Origin: Urechis unicinctus
Lineage: Eukaryota > Annelida > Polychaeta > Xenopneusta > Urechidae
DNA length: 64,000 nucleotides
NCBI GenBank assembly: GCA_034190875.2
Contig: CM067349.1
Coordinates: 4,845,979 to 4,909,978, forward strand
Direction of reading: 5' to 3'
Below, one piece after another: positions 1 through 12,206 of this stretch. The notes under the pieces were generated by a model, which saw only the letters and a list, made by a program, of their open reading frames with translations, searched no databases and was not told the origin of the DNA. A program made the translations under genes and the position numbers. Every line of letters begins with the position of its first letter. The stretch's first letter is position 1.

Positions 1-690
1 CGACTCATATGTTTAATAACCACCACCTATCAGCATGAAAGAGAACACAAATACCTCCAGACCAGCCAGCTGCGTTGACCAGCCGATCCCCATGATATAG
101 CTTTATGTCGCGACTGATTTCACATAATTAAGGGATCTAGGCATTAACAACATGAGCTGCCCCGATGGAGGCTTGCATATCCTATAGTTAATTGCGTAAG
201 GTCGAAATTTGTGGCATGAATTATCAGTGACTAAATCGGTATACTCCACAGAAAGAATGTAAACTGCTACCCGACTGACACTTTAACTGCATTAAATGTC
301 ATAAGATGCGACGATTGCTACGTTTATGCTCATTGCAGGAGATTCCCTTCGAGCGGTATATACTGAATGGAAGAAAGGGATAAACTCCATACATAAACGT
401 TCATATTTGGCATGTATTTAGACTTTTCTTTTTCACAACACACCGAAACACCATATCTAGATAAATTTTAATACCACAAATGTGATTTATATATTTGTGG
501 TATGGTTTATTTATTACCCAATGATAACAGATGTACTTAACAATTCCATACATGTATTTTGCTAGTGATACGAATTATTGCTAAGCTACTTCATGGCATC
601 TTATAAATCAGCTGATTACCACAATGGCGATTAAGCCACAAAAACTCATCCTCTGAATTAGAACCACACTGTACACCTTCCATTATCATA
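1..690. other. AT-rich non-coding DNA; inverted match to 18.7-19.05 kb
   Basis: No convincing gene is visible. About 100-380 is a diverged inverted copy of 18.72-19.05 kb; for example the stretch around 215-285 (ATTATCAGTGAC, then AAAGAATGTAAACTGC) is the reverse complement of 18.79-18.86 kb. The rest is AT-rich and holds the hairpin listed separately. Confidence 0.6.
471..503. repeat. Perfect 11-bp hairpin
   Basis: ATACCACAAAT at 471-481 is exactly reverse-complemented at 493-503, with an 11-base AT-rich loop. It could be a cruciform or RNA hairpin. Nothing nearby shows a transcript, so a function is not claimed. Confidence 0.7.
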
Positions 691-1930
691 CTATAAGCAT
701 ATAGAGCCGTAATATCCGCCATGCGCTTTTATAATTACGTGTCGTCTTTCCATTATATTACATTTGGTCTCTATGATGGAGCATGGAATGTTTTGTGACG
801 TCATTAAGCAGGTGCATAGATGACCCATGATAATCAGACCGACCTCAGCACCCCATTTCATACGATAAGTGCATTCGACTATTATACCAAGGCAATCAAA
901 GGCTAGAACCTGGTCGGTTCCTAAGTCTAACAGGGAGCATATAAATGTATATACCTGAATGTAAAGTCTCATGGCAATTTAATAATTTGATCTTTCGTAC
1001 CAGTAAGAATCAATTACCACAATCTATACCATACATAGGTTACACTAACAGCACCTAGTGGTCGACTGAGCACTGCGGGGCAATGATGTAGATAGGGTTC
1101 GGGATGTCTCGATTAATGCCTGTTAATATACTTAAAAACCACTTTGGTGGCATTTCTTAACCTTTTGTATTTTTGAGCTGTGTAAAAATGTTGGCAGAAA
1201 ACAGCTACCATACCAAAACGCTTATCAGTGACCAACTATCCATAATATATGGTAACGTTACAGAACAATATCACGTGGGGTTACATGGGATAAACATTAA
1301 GGTACGAATCTTATAGTTTTATCTCGGATTTTATATCAACGTGATGCCAAATAGTGTCTTCATGAACTGAACGTTGATTAAACTTACATCTATAATGAAG
1401 CCACATTTGCTGTTCAACATCGAAGTTAATGGCCCCATGCAGGGGTAATGAAACATGCAATAAATGTTATTACTTGGCAGAGCTGACACAATCATGATGT
1501 AGTTAAAGAGCAAATGCTGTGTTGTTGGCATTAAATGGACCATATGGGTCACGTTGATCAATTATAATGTCTGCTTCCCATTGGGAGCGCCCTAGAATTA
1601 CATTAGCGTTAATCAGCCCTACTTAAAATGAAACCGTACTGTACTTGATGACCCGTAAGCGTCAGGTTGGATTACCCTTTACCTTTATTGCGAGCAGGAA
1701 ATAGTACTTGCAGGAAGTTGTGTTAATCTAAAGGTCGACCAACTTGTACAATGCTGCTGGAAGTTTCTTCCTATCAAAGTGTCCGTCTTATCGATCCGAA
1801 TATTTAAGGGTACTGAAACATTAGCGAATACTAAATTAGTCTGCTTGTGTCAGTAATGTACTTCATCTATCGCCACGGTTAGACCCGAAATCGTTTAACA
1901 ATGACAGAAAGCGACCGTCATATGCATTAA
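691..1930. repeat. Duplicated block: inverted at 57.5-58.3 kb, direct at 61.3-61.8 kb
   Basis: About 780-1550 is the reverse complement of 57.52-58.30 kb with scattered substitutions and indels; shared landmarks include TGACGTCATTAA-type sequence near 796 and the CAACGTGATGCCAAATA stretch near 1340. About 1370-1920 is also matched, in direct orientation, by 61.28-61.78 kb (landmark AAGGTCGACCAACTTGTACAA). The open frames here are short and are not conserved as frames, so this is annotated as non-coding duplicated DNA. Confidence 0.7.
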
Positions 1931-2800
1931 TGCGGAAGGGTTACATGTATGGTGGTTAATTGTTAGTCATATTTGATATCATAGCTAAGACCATTTACCG
2001 CTAAGTAAACAATGGTTTTGACATACCATTGGTCCAATGGCATCTGATACATGAAGTTCCTTAACCAGCATCATCCACCTTCGCCACCAAGGTGATGCTA
2101 TCAAATATAGCACTATAAATGATTTCGATGAACGTGTAACGCATGTTTCGTCTTAACGGACGACAAAAGCATGTTTATCAGAAATTCTGAGACCATTTGC
2201 TGAAACGGCATATACTATATGGTATAAAGACCGTCTGCCAATAGATAATCATCTGAATGGTTAAGATATGCCTATTTTGCTTGATTAACGAGCTGTTCTG
2301 ACTGCCGTGTGATTTATGCTTCTTATCAATTCATCCTTTGCAATATTGCTTCATGTCAAGGTTCATTTATCAAAAAAACAAATCGTCTAGCATGCGGACG
2401 AAGAGGCATGACCATCTAGCATGTGCAGACCCAATTCAATAGTAGAGGAAGTCCGTCCCATGTGTATATTTAAATAGATGCTATGGATGGTTTGAGCACC
2501 CTTCACATTCATTAATGTTAATCATTCCCTCATATGTTTAACCGTAAGTGAATGTTATCGAATGCTTGAGAGTTTCACTATCACCCACATGACCACGTGA
2601 CAACATCCTTAATGAGATAACACCTGCATGCGATAAACATGTGCATATTTACAGCTCAATGATCTAGCAGGTTTCTTAGATGCCGTAAAGATAATGCCAA
2701 GAGGATTCTACCCTGGGTCGCTGGTAGGTTCAAGCTGGTTTCGTTTGAAACCTGACACGTTAAGTTTACTTTTGATGGAGTTTTCTTAATCTATTGTCAT
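1931..2800. repeat. Duplicated block inverted relative to 42.95-43.58 kb
   Basis: About 1990-2450 is a diverged reverse complement of 42.97-43.58 kb; the clearest landmark is CATACCATTGGTCCAATGGC at about 2023, inverted near 43.55 kb. The homology stops near 2000, exactly where the 203-bp array begins on the other copy. About 2500-2800 is AT-rich with no gene seen. Confidence 0.65.
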
Positions 2801-3560
2801 ATAGCTTACACGAATTTGAGAACGGCAACGGCATAGCAAAAGTCACTGCCAATAGGCCAGTTTCTTATAGCACAAAGTCACTGCCAACTGATAGCAGAGC
2901 GGTACTCAATTACAGATATGATTGCACAATATTTTTGTCGATTTCTTAGGTTTTCTGACGAACACATTGCCATGTCATTTTCCCGCTTATTCATAACCTC
3001 GATGGCATTGGGGTTAAGGTGGGGTGGAGGGTGTGGGGGGGGGGGGGCAATATAATCGATCATAGTCATTGACTTTGCTTCCCAATCAACAAGACTGATT
3101 TTAATGCGGCGCCACCCCTTCGTTCAAAGAAGATCGGTCTCAAGATGAAGGGATTTGTTTTGCTCGCAACGTGATGCAATTCAACTCTAGTAGCATTGGT
3201 ACAAACCACTTAAGTCATAGTTTTCAGCGCCACATTCCCCGTCAAATATTTCCATTTTGAATCTTAATAAAATTTAACTGACCAAGAATGGCGACATGGA
3301 GAGCAAGATAGCGCTACATTACGGAGCTCAGGGAATAAATACAAGATTGATGTAATATGTGTCTCAAGGGGCGGTAGGGCACAAAAGATAAAGTTGAGCG
3401 TTGAATATTGTATAACCGCCTCATATCATATAACGGACTTGATGTCTTTGCAATAGGCGCCTTTAAATCATAGATGCCAACAAATGACCAGCAACCTTGA
3501 TACGAGACAACCGAATACAACGTCCTTGATGCCAGCCACGCAGTATAATTTCCTGCTTTG
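2801..3560. repeat. Inverted copy of the 14.9-15.3 / 28.8-29.3 kb block, with poly-G tract
   Basis: The stretch around 3085-3150 (GCGGCGCCACCCCTTCGTTC) and around 3450-3470 (AATAGGCGCCTTTAAATCATAG) is the reverse complement of sequence near 29.14 and 28.79 kb, and of 15.13 and 14.90 kb. A G-rich run at about 3018-3048 ends in more than ten consecutive G. The homologous positions hold C-rich tracts near 15.25 and 29.24 kb, so the homopolymer length varies between copies. No gene is recognised. Confidence 0.7.
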
Positions 3561-4110
3561 ATCAAAAGTTTAAGAATTGAATCTCTAGTGCCCACAAATA
3601 AAGGCCAACAATGTTGGACTTTGCAACACCCCAGGAGTCAGTAGAGGCGCGCATTTTCATTGAGTTGATTGCCTGAGAATGAAACATGTGATATGAATAA
3701 TCAAATGTTGCATGGAGTAGCTCTAAATGACGAATGCATGTTTTGATTGGATGATACGTCATGATTTTGCGATGAGAGTGTACAAAAATGCTGTTTGAAT
3801 TTAAAGGTAATACATGCTAAAATTTCAGTGTCCACGGTTATACTTAAATATTGTTTTGTGCCCATTAATAGCTATATTACTCCGATCAAATCAGTCATTA
3901 TAGACATTTCTTATTGACGCACGCGTAATTAAAAACGACGCATTGAGAACGGAAATATAATGTGACAAAAATGACTCAGGACATGAGCCGATTAGTATCT
4001 TTACGTCATAATAATTTATGGCACACGTTTCGACACCAATTTCACAGGGGTAGGACAAAGAATATATATATATATACAGTCCATCAAATACATAACCGCT
4101 CCACACAGGC
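3561..4110. repeat. Inverted copy of the 10.9-11.3 kb block
   Basis: From about 3640 (GAGGCGCGCATTTTC) to 4045 (TTTCGACACCAA) this is the reverse complement of 10.95-11.30 kb. It contains a short (TA)n of about 16 bases at 4061-4076. Frames of about 70-90 codons occur on both strands but differ from those in the partner copy. Confidence 0.7.
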
Positions 4111-4460
4111 TCAGTTTGCCAATTTTATCGATCAATGGAGGTCGCCCAGGCTGTCAATGGATGGAAGTAGGGATGTCAATAATGGGGAGACTTATGTTTA
4201 GATCATTACGCCATCTGTAAATGTTTTTTCACCAAAACATATCTGCTGAGACAAAATTGTCTTGTTAAGCAATATAATATCGATACAATTCCTAGGCTCA
4301 CAAACATTGAGATGGTCATAATTAATGCTGAGGCAAGAAAACGGCTGATGCAGAACACATTCCATCGCACAAATAACCTCAGCAGCTGCTTACCAGGCAT
4401 ATAAGGTTTGTCACGTCTAATAATCATCGCGTTAAGATAATAACGGCTTCAGCTTCTCGT
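4111..4460. repeat. Inverted copy of 56.83-57.08 kb
   Basis: The stretch 4215-4440 is the reverse complement of 56.84-57.08 kb; the landmark CAGCAGCTGCTTACCAGGCAT at 4381 matches ATGCCTGGTAAGCAGCTGCTG at 56899. A 73-codon frame on the minus strand covers it (4206-4427), and its counterpart at 56859-57086 is a 75-codon minus-strand frame, so the two frames are not on equivalent strands. Confidence 0.75.
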
Positions 4461-5480
4461 GACTGTCAACATGGACTAACATGTATTACCGTTATAGCGA
4501 GTGGCGTGTGCCGCCCGAATGAATCATCCAAGTGATTTATTTGGAATAGATATGATATTCTCGAAGTAAACCCGCTATCTGCAACATTCAACCCTTCAAT
4601 ATCGCGTCATTTACAAGCGCTGGAAATCATTTGAAAATGGTCGCTTTTGGCAATATTGAACCCAGGTAATTGTCAACATGTATGAAAATATGCTGTACAG
4701 CCAGTTGTGATTTGGTCTTGATGAAGGTCAAAGTTACCATGTGCAATCGCTTATTGCTACCTCCACGGTACTTTGAGGCGTGCCATTTGCAACGTTATAC
4801 ATACCACTGTTTAGCTGATTTACTGGATCACGTTTGTTAACAGCTTATAAACCATACATAACCCCACAAAACCTATTAAACCCTATTGAGACGAATATGA
4901 AATGGGAACTGGCGTTTTACAGAGATCATTTTATGCATCACAGCAATGCGTCAACCACACCGACGATGTCATGTTGCTGAAAGTGACATCGTCTCAATCT
5001 GCATAATTTACTTACCGTATCCCTGACGAACCTCACGGGACGAGCCGACCTCTGTGGAATGGCTCTTCATGAATTTACATCATTTAATAGTCTTGACATT
5101 TACAACCTGTAGATAGAGGCGCGCATTCTCCGTGTGTTGATTGCGTGAGGATAAAACATGTAATATTTATTTATGGACGAGGATAATTCCCAATCATGAT
5201 CATTGAGAGAGAATCTCATAAGTCTTGCGTACCACACACTTGTGCGAGAGATTATATTATATACCAAAGTGAGTTGGCGTTTATATGCGCGCATGTTGAC
5301 TGTGAATTCACTCCATATCAGATTGTTTGCCTCCTGTATTTCAGCCCTTTAAGAAAAAACTAGGCGGTAGTTGCTCGCAACTGTCGACACGGAGAAGCAG
5401 TAATAACCCTACCAGTGAGCGGAGCGTGTTTGCGAGAAAACCTACCCAGTGTTAGGGTGGATAAGAAAGTAACACGGAAT
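4461..5480. repeat. Inverted copy of the 23.7-24.65 / 51.05-51.75 kb block
   Basis: Landmarks read in reverse: the tail of the GTTGACAATTACC block near 4670, GAGGCGTGCCATTTGCAACG near 4777, ACGGGACGAGCCGACCTC near 5035, GAGGCGCGCATTCTCCGTG near 5116 and CAACTGTCGACACGG near 5376. All occur inverted in the 24-kb, 31-kb and 51-kb units. No gene is recognised. Confidence 0.75.
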
Positions 5481-5481
5481 C

Positions 5482-5520
5482 TATAAGCTACGTAGTCGTA
5501 CAGCATCAACACATCTTTAT
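5482..5520 (-). repeat. Single copy of the 36-bp minisatellite unit
   Basis: This holds one reverse-complement copy of the 36-bp unit (AAAGATGTGTTGATGCTGTA then CGACTACGTAGCTTAT) that is tandemly expanded at 50.59-50.95 kb. The flanks on both sides match the flanks of the array, so this is the unexpanded state of the same locus in an inverted duplicate. Confidence 0.85.
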
Positions 5521-5684
5521 TGGCGATTTAACATGCGACTGCATGCAAATACTTACCCCCGTCTCCTTAGCCAGTACGACATTGTATTTCTTGGTGTGAA
5601 TCAATCATTCACGAAATCTGAAGTAAATAATGACGAACTTGTAAACACCGATTTGTTGTACCGTAAGCGTGGTTGAACCAATGA

Positions 5685-5930
5685 ATGGAGAAGTGGAGGG
5701 ACTTAAATAAAACATGTACGTTGAGTGCTATATGTTTTCAAAATCATGTGTTACTTTTCCTGATTACCCTACCTGCTATTGGTAACATTACCGTCATATG
5801 TATTGCATTTTTATGTCGCTATATAAATCCTATGTGGTGTCACCGTCGTGCTGTTCATCATACGAGTGCCATAACGCTCACACTAAGAAAGGTTTTAGAG
5901 CATACTCCAGGCACATCGTACGTGATGTAA
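5685..5930 (+). pseudogene. Open frame of unknown origin, antisense to the 50.1-50.3 kb frame
   Basis: This is an 81-codon ATG frame inside an inverted duplicate of 50.07-50.40 kb. On the opposite strand the partner at 50.07-50.31 kb has a 77-codon frame containing YVTYDAPEYALKPFL. In this copy the equivalent minus-strand frame is shifted and stopped early, and a third shortened copy near 23.68 kb keeps only YITYDVPGY. Whichever strand was ever coding, the copies do not agree on one intact frame. I do not recognise the protein and judge it likely non-functional. Confidence 0.25.
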
Positions 5931-6100
5931 ATGTACTTTGACACCCCAGCAAAATGGTACGGTTGACGATGAGTGGGATCAATAATCACATTGATCATAA
6001 GTTGAAATGTTTACAGTAGTCATTAGCAGAACACATAGAGGAGAACACCCTCTACCTGATGTGATTAATCGTCACGACTTGTTTAAATGATTAAGATCAT
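5931..6100. repeat. Inverted copy of 23.53-23.67 and 49.97-50.12 kb
   Basis: The stretch GAGGAGAACACCCTCTACCTGATGTGATTAATC at about 6040-6072, broken here only for reading, is found inverted at 49.99-50.04 kb and 23.55-23.59 kb. It is a well-conserved spacer between the two neighbouring frames. A coding or regulatory role cannot be assigned. Confidence 0.7.
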
Positions 6101-6799
6101 ATGTTAACAATTCACATTAAGGCCCCACTCGCAAAGGTGGAACCGTCATGCTGTGCATTTGCTCTCCTTATGTCACACATTCGGATGAACAACAACTTGC
6201 CTGGCTTCTACAGGTGTACGTACAAAGCTAATGTGATTATTGCTTATAACAATCAACCACAGACTAATTCTCGTCTCGTAGACTATGAAGATCGCAATAT
6301 ATATGACATTATAGACATTGATCACCTGTGCACGTATAGTGGTGAACGTTGCATTGAGTACGGAAATGTAACGTTATACAAAGACTCCAGACATAACAAA
6401 ATTACTATCGTTATGTTATAATGAACGCATGTTGCACATCTCGAAACACGTCAACAATGAAGAACAGGCAATTGGGTTGATAGGTGGGAATCTCAGTGAA
6501 TTTGTGTTAAAGAGAAAAATCCTTTTGTATCCGCTGGGTGTGGTTACTATCAACATGCGTTAAACACGGAGCAACTGCACAGCTGGCGAGTAGGTGTGAT
6601 TTGCTCTTGTGGAAGGTCAGAGTTGCTATGCAGATTTGACTACCGCTACATCAATGTTATCGCTGGGTGTATCCTCATCACGAAATGGGTCATAAATCCC
6701 GACCTCTGTCTTTCTTACAACGCCTGGGCGATCTCCATAGCTCGACAAAAACGTGGCATATTTAACCAGCTTTTGGCTGAGATGCAATTGAAGGACTAG
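6101..6799 (+). pseudogene. Decayed reading-frame module, inverted copy at 49.26-49.9 kb
   Basis: The module starts with a 106-codon frame (6101-6421), then moves by frameshift to a frame with NNEEQAIGLIGGNLSEFV (about 6450-6510) that stops at 6561. A third frame (6596-6799) holds RSELLCRF, NAWAISIA and a terminal AEMQLKD before TAG. The minus-strand copy at 49260-49724 has the same short motifs in the same order. A third, more broken copy lies at 22.99-23.33 kb, also on the minus strand (LSEFVFKR; AEMQLKD reduced to EMQLKD). Over about 48 shared codons of the two best copies I counted 20 differences, split 5/6/9 over codon positions 1/2/3, so selection on protein is at most weak. The family is not recognised. 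Confidence 0.35.
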
Positions 6800-7120
6800 T
6801 GTGGAGACGGAATCACAAATGAAACCACTTCGCGTTTTCGTGCCATGTAATGTAGATAAGGTCACAATGGAAGCGCCATTCTGCCTAAAGAACACAAAAC
6901 GCGCACTTTAGTTCACCATCTACAAAAGTTAAAAAGGACCATTTTGTAGACAAATCCTATTTCCTGATCGGGGTATTTGCGATGTACATTCTTCGGTATT
7001 GCTCCGAATCTGCTGATAGGTCAAGTACATGACCCTAGTAAATAGACATTGTAATAAAACTAATTTGACACAATTCACTCTATCAATAGCAAGTTCACAA
7101 TAAGCCCCTCGGCTCAACCC
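6800..7120. repeat. Inverted copy of 48.8-49.26 kb
   Basis: The run around 6850-6905 (GTCACAATGGAAGCGCCATT) matches inverted at 49.17 kb and 22.92 kb. Around 6960-7030 the sequence matches the reverse complement of 48.83-48.89 kb (ACATACATCGC, GTACTTGATGTAT). No gene is recognised. Confidence 0.65.
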
Positions 7121-9390
7121 TCCTCACATGGGCCAAAGAGAACTTCATTAAGGTAGTGAACGTCGTGAAAATTATGTCAATTGTCTTGTACACTTAGGGT
7201 TTTCTTGCTTCACCATGTGTATGCTGATTGTGATGAGACATTAGCAAAGGTTCCATGATCAAGCGAACTAGTACCTCTGCAGTAATGACTTGGTCAGGTA
7301 ACAGCGCTCGCACGTGATATCAACTTTGACCTTTAGCAAGAGCAAATCACAACTATCTTTTCACGCGGTAGCTGAGCCTTTCAATCACATTTTAACACAT
7401 GTTGACAATTACCACTACAAGCGGTTACATGGTGCATCAAGAAGCCCATTAGGGCCTCGTGCTGTAACTGAAACGTACATTAACTGATGTAATACCCCAT
7501 TAACCTTGTCGCTTGCTGTTTAATGTATTGCAGTTTAATTGCTGTGAGTGCAGATGTGTAAGGCGCATTACTAATATTTGAGCGAAGCGGATTTGGTCTC
7601 CTTTATTTATGACCTCCTGATTGCTGCGCTACATACAAAAAACATCATTCCTGGTGTTGGTTTTATTCACAATTGAATTGACTTGCTTCTCTATTAGTGT
7701 ACCTTTTAGCGCCACGTTTACCAAACTCACGATCTGGTCGATGTATGACTGATATATTTGAAATATTCCTACTCACACTGACTTTTTCCTAACTCAACAG
7801 ATTTGCCCCCTACCCCCCTTTTTGGGGTTTTAAGGAACATACTGTTCATTAGAATTATCTGCAGTATGTTGATTCATTGAAGTTAGCTCATGCAACGGAG
7901 TAATTGGAATTACAATGTTGTTTAAATATCCTCTTAAGTCGTTCATAACAATTGATTGCTCATTTTGTTTCATTGTTATCTATATTTGTTCATCGAGAGT
8001 TTGCCATACATCAGCTTGGAAAACGGCTATATCGAACATTATTAGTTGCGTAAATTCACGAGATTTTGAACACATTATCGTTAATTTGTTATTGTATGGT
8101 ATTACATATATAGAAACATAAATACTCAGCATATGTTGATTGAGCCAGTACTTGGGCAAATGTATTTAACAGGGGTACCGCACAGTCAAGCATTGCTTAC
8201 TTTGTCAATTTGCTTGTTGATTTCATTACCATTATTCTATTAAATTTCCAGCCGCGTTTATTGACGTTATGAGCAAACATGTGGCAACATTGACCTTGAA
8301 AATGGTATTAATACGAGCACTCGAAAGTTAATTGTCAATCATTGCGTTGATAGATATGACATTGTTACGTGTCATTAACCAAAGCAGATGTACCACGCGG
8401 TAATTTTGAGTAAATATAAGTCAGGCATGTATTTGTTCATCCTGATACGGGACAAAGGGTGAGCAAATGCAAAGCGTTACCTTTCCACTTCTGTTCGCGA
8501 GAGGGTGGTTCAAGTTAATAGTTAACATATGACCTACATACTCTCTTAATAAAGCCGTACAGATTGCTTGCATCATAGCCATCAGATGTACGCCGCTTGG
8601 ATTGCGGGATGTTCTGTGGCTTGCTGATGTCTACAGCGAGATAGCAAATCAACACGAGGCTTTCAAATCGACGAGAAATGGTTAATAGTCTCACATATCT
8701 TTGATCTAATAATCGTCTGAGATGTCCACAAATATCCATTACAAAGTGGCTGACATGTGTTTCAGAAGCACATTATATGCAGAGTTCTGTTGCTTTGAGG
8801 CATGACACTCTATGGACATCGCACAGCTGTTCCATACTGAACGCTGGGTCGCTGGCTGTTGTGAATACAAGGCCCGTAAAACCTGATATTGATCATTTTG
8901 ATGTCGAATGTATTCTATATCAGCCGATTTGGTGCATTCATTGTGTTCATGGAAGGGTTGCCAAAAAGAAATCATTTCCAAATGATCCCCGATGCTTTTA
9001 ATTGACGCGACATTGAAGAGTTGGAGTGATGCAGATAGCGGGTTTACTTCAAGAGTAGCATACCTACTTCAAACAATTAACCTGTTTGATTCATCTGGGC
9101 AGTATAAGCCACTCTCTGTTAGGGTTCCAAATACTAGTCCGTGTCGACAGTCACGACTAGCTGCAGCCGTTGCCTTTTTGACAGGATGACTACAAGGAGT
9201 TAAAAGCCTAATATGCTTGGTATGCATTTGTTGAGGGTATTTTTGCGGTCGAATGTGTTCTGTGTCAGCCCATTTCTTGCCTCAGCTTTTTTTAATTGCC
9301 ATCCAAATGTTTGTAAGATAGGAACTGAGTCGGTTATGTGTTGCTAAACACGAAAAACTTTCGTGCCTCAATTAAAGCGATTTGCTGAAA
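7121..9390 (+). repeat. Large unit copy, direct match to 55.0-57.1 kb
   Basis: This is one of the clearest diverged unit copies. Landmarks shared in order with 55.07-57.05 kb are GCGGTTACATGGTGCATCAA (7422), the GTTGGTTTTATT stretch (7657), TTATCTGCAGTATGTTGATT (7855), the TTGATTGAGCCAGTACTTGGGC stretch (8135), ACAGCGAGATAGCAAATCAA (8632), CTGGGTCGCTGGCTGTTGT (8843), GCAGATAGCGGGTTTACTTC (9030) and GTGTCGACAGTCACGA (9141). Parts also match 12.2-14.2 and 26.9-28.2 kb. Frames of 65-80 codons are scattered on both strands and are not shared, so no gene is called. Confidence 0.8.
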
Positions 9391-9400
9391 AAAACACCAA

Positions 9401-9482
9401 ATAACAATTACAGATGGCGTAAAAAAACAATTACAGATGGCGTAAAAAAACAATTACAGATGGCGTAAAAAAACAATTATAA
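9401..9482 (+). repeat. 23-bp tandem repeat, 3.5 copies
   Basis: CAATTACAGATGGCGTAAAAAAA-type units start at 9405, 9428, 9451 and 9474 (exact 23-bp period, last copy partial). The homologous place at about 57084 has one copy (ACAATTGCAGATGGCATTA). The array therefore arose after the two units separated. Confidence 0.9.
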
Positions 9483-9612
9483 AAGGATCTCAGCATAAGT
9501 CTCTCCATAATAAATTGAATATGCCTGCAGTTTTGAGTTATTCTATCTAATTGGCTTATTATAGTTATCTCTTTGAAAACGATCATATTGGTATAGTTAT
9601 TGGTACTACCTT

Positions 9613-10432
<820 letters not shown>

Positions 10433-11340
10433 TAGCTAACCGTAAACATTAGGCATCTGATTTCCTTTGGCTACATTGCTTATGTAATGCGTTTATATAT
10501 TCGCCTGCCTATTTGCGTGTTTGTATGGTTACTTCAGTGAATGGAGAGAAATAGTACAGACGTAAACGCCGAAGCTAACGTCGCTATCAATTTTGGAGGT
10601 TCATTGATACGCTGATAGATTAGTTCATTCGTCATACTTGAACGCTGCCCTTTTGGCGGATTTGAAAAAGATGTTTTTTGTTAATATCGATGGTGGGTTT
10701 TACAACTTTGCCAGATTTACAGACGCAATGCTGTACTGACCAATGGATTTTATACATACGTAAAGCGGATAAGTGAACGAATCGTACCACAATACCTTAT
10801 GTCTAATTTAGCAATAGAACTAATGGATATATTCGCTGTTTTGTTTGACAACAGATAGCCAACACAAACACTGGTGGCTTTTATTTGGAACCTAAATTTA
10901 CTGATATTCACAAAGTCAGCCATCGCTTAATCTTCGTCATACTCCGTGTATTTGGTGTCGAAACGTGTGCCATACATAATTATCACATAACGATACTAAT
11001 CGGACCATGTCCCGAGTTTCCGTTGTCACATTACATGTCCGTTCCCAATTTATCGTTTTTCATTGCACGTGCGTTGTATAATGTATATAATGACCGTTTT
11101 GATGGGAATAATATAGTTGATAATAAGAACAAAAAGTACAGCATTTTTGTACACTCTCATTGCAAAATCATGACACATCATCCAATCAAAAAGTCTATCC
11201 CTCAGCTCAATGCATTCGTCATGTGGAGCTCCTTGATACAGCAGCTGATTATTCATATCACATGTTTCATCCTAAGTCAATCAACTCAAGGAAAATGCGC
11301 GCCTCTGGTGACACCTTATAGTTAATCCACGAAGCTCGAT
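10433..11340 (+). repeat. Unit segment right of the TA tract; inverted copy at 3.6-4.1 kb
   Basis: About 10.95-11.30 kb is inverted at 3.64-4.05 kb and partly matched by 54.65-54.75 and 57.29-57.36 kb. A 146-codon frame (10885-11325) opens with TTG rather than ATG. In the inverted partner the corresponding frame is broken into 93-, 71- and 66-codon pieces. I do not recognise the translation and think the frame is chance. Confidence 0.55.
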
Positions 11341-11789
11341 TCGTCCAATAGGGCTCTCAGTGTGAAGGTCATTTAACAGGGCCGCAAGAGGCAAACTGAT
11401 GCGTCCGAATATTCATTAGACACGTTCGTTAATCTTCGTGACCAATCAACGCAAAGGTTGTGACCCGGATTGACCTTAGTTGCGCGCCTCTTGGGCATGA
11501 AACTGGCTGGTGATACGCACCCTCGGTTTTATGTGACGTCATGAACATTGTTGTGGTGTGCGTCCAATGAGAACACACTGAATGTCTTCTGGAATTATGG
11601 GGAGTCTCAAAAGTTCAAATTGGCACCACAACAACCGCTTTAATCGCTTAGTTGCATGATAGTGTGTTTACGTAATACAATCAGTTAAAGAGTTGTGTGT
11701 CTGCTTCTCTCGACGACTATGTGATTACCGGTGCAACTCAACGTGAAACAACAAATCGGGGTGTTGTGTGCCCGGCTCATAAAAGTCAC

Positions 11790-11830
11790 TTGTCCGGTTG
11801 GACAAATCACTTGTCCCGGCAAGCGGACAA
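11790..11830. promoter_or_regulatory. Cluster of four alternating TTGTCC/GGACAA half-sites
   Basis: TTGTCC (11790), GGACAA (11800), TTGTCC (11811) and GGACAA (11825) alternate in orientation within 41 bases, making nested palindromes with spacers of 4, 5 and 8 bases. This is the form of a binding site for a dimeric factor. No specific factor is assigned, and it could also be chance or the core of a mobile element. Confidence 0.4.
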
Positions 11831-12131
11831 CCATTGGTGTCGACCCTGACCCATTCCAAGCATTGCATCGAGAGCAGTAGCTAACAACGTGTAGCAAAAT
11901 GTTTCCCCGTCCCAGCAGCCACATTCACAAAAAAGTCACGACCCATCAAGCAGCCGAGCGAACAAGTCTTTCAAACGGAGCGTACCAAAACAAATATGGC
12001 GTCGAATCTTCGGAAAATGTGACACTGACCAATGAGAGACAATGACTCAAAATTACCCGAGAGTGAACAAGAGACACGGCTTCTGATTGGAGCATCCCAA
12101 ATCAGGGATGCCGCATCAGTTCAAGACGGCA

Positions 12132-12206
12132 CCCTAGCCTAGACTGTTGGCGAGACTATTGAATATCATTAACATGTAAACATGGCCCGCAGCCAACAGG
12201 CTAGGG
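12132..12206. repeat. 15-bp inverted repeat with a 5-base bulge
   Basis: The left arm CCCTAGCCT + AGACT + GTTGGC (12132-12151) pairs with GCCAACAGGCTAGGG (12192-12206) over 15 bases once AGACT is bulged out; the loop is 40 bases. It sits at the right edge of the segment missing from other units, so it may mark an insertion boundary. Confidence 0.6.

Noticed and set aside
10885-11325. 146-codon frame as a gene
   Set aside because: It opens at TTG, has no recognisable motif, and is broken into several frames in the inverted copy at 3.6-4.1 kb.
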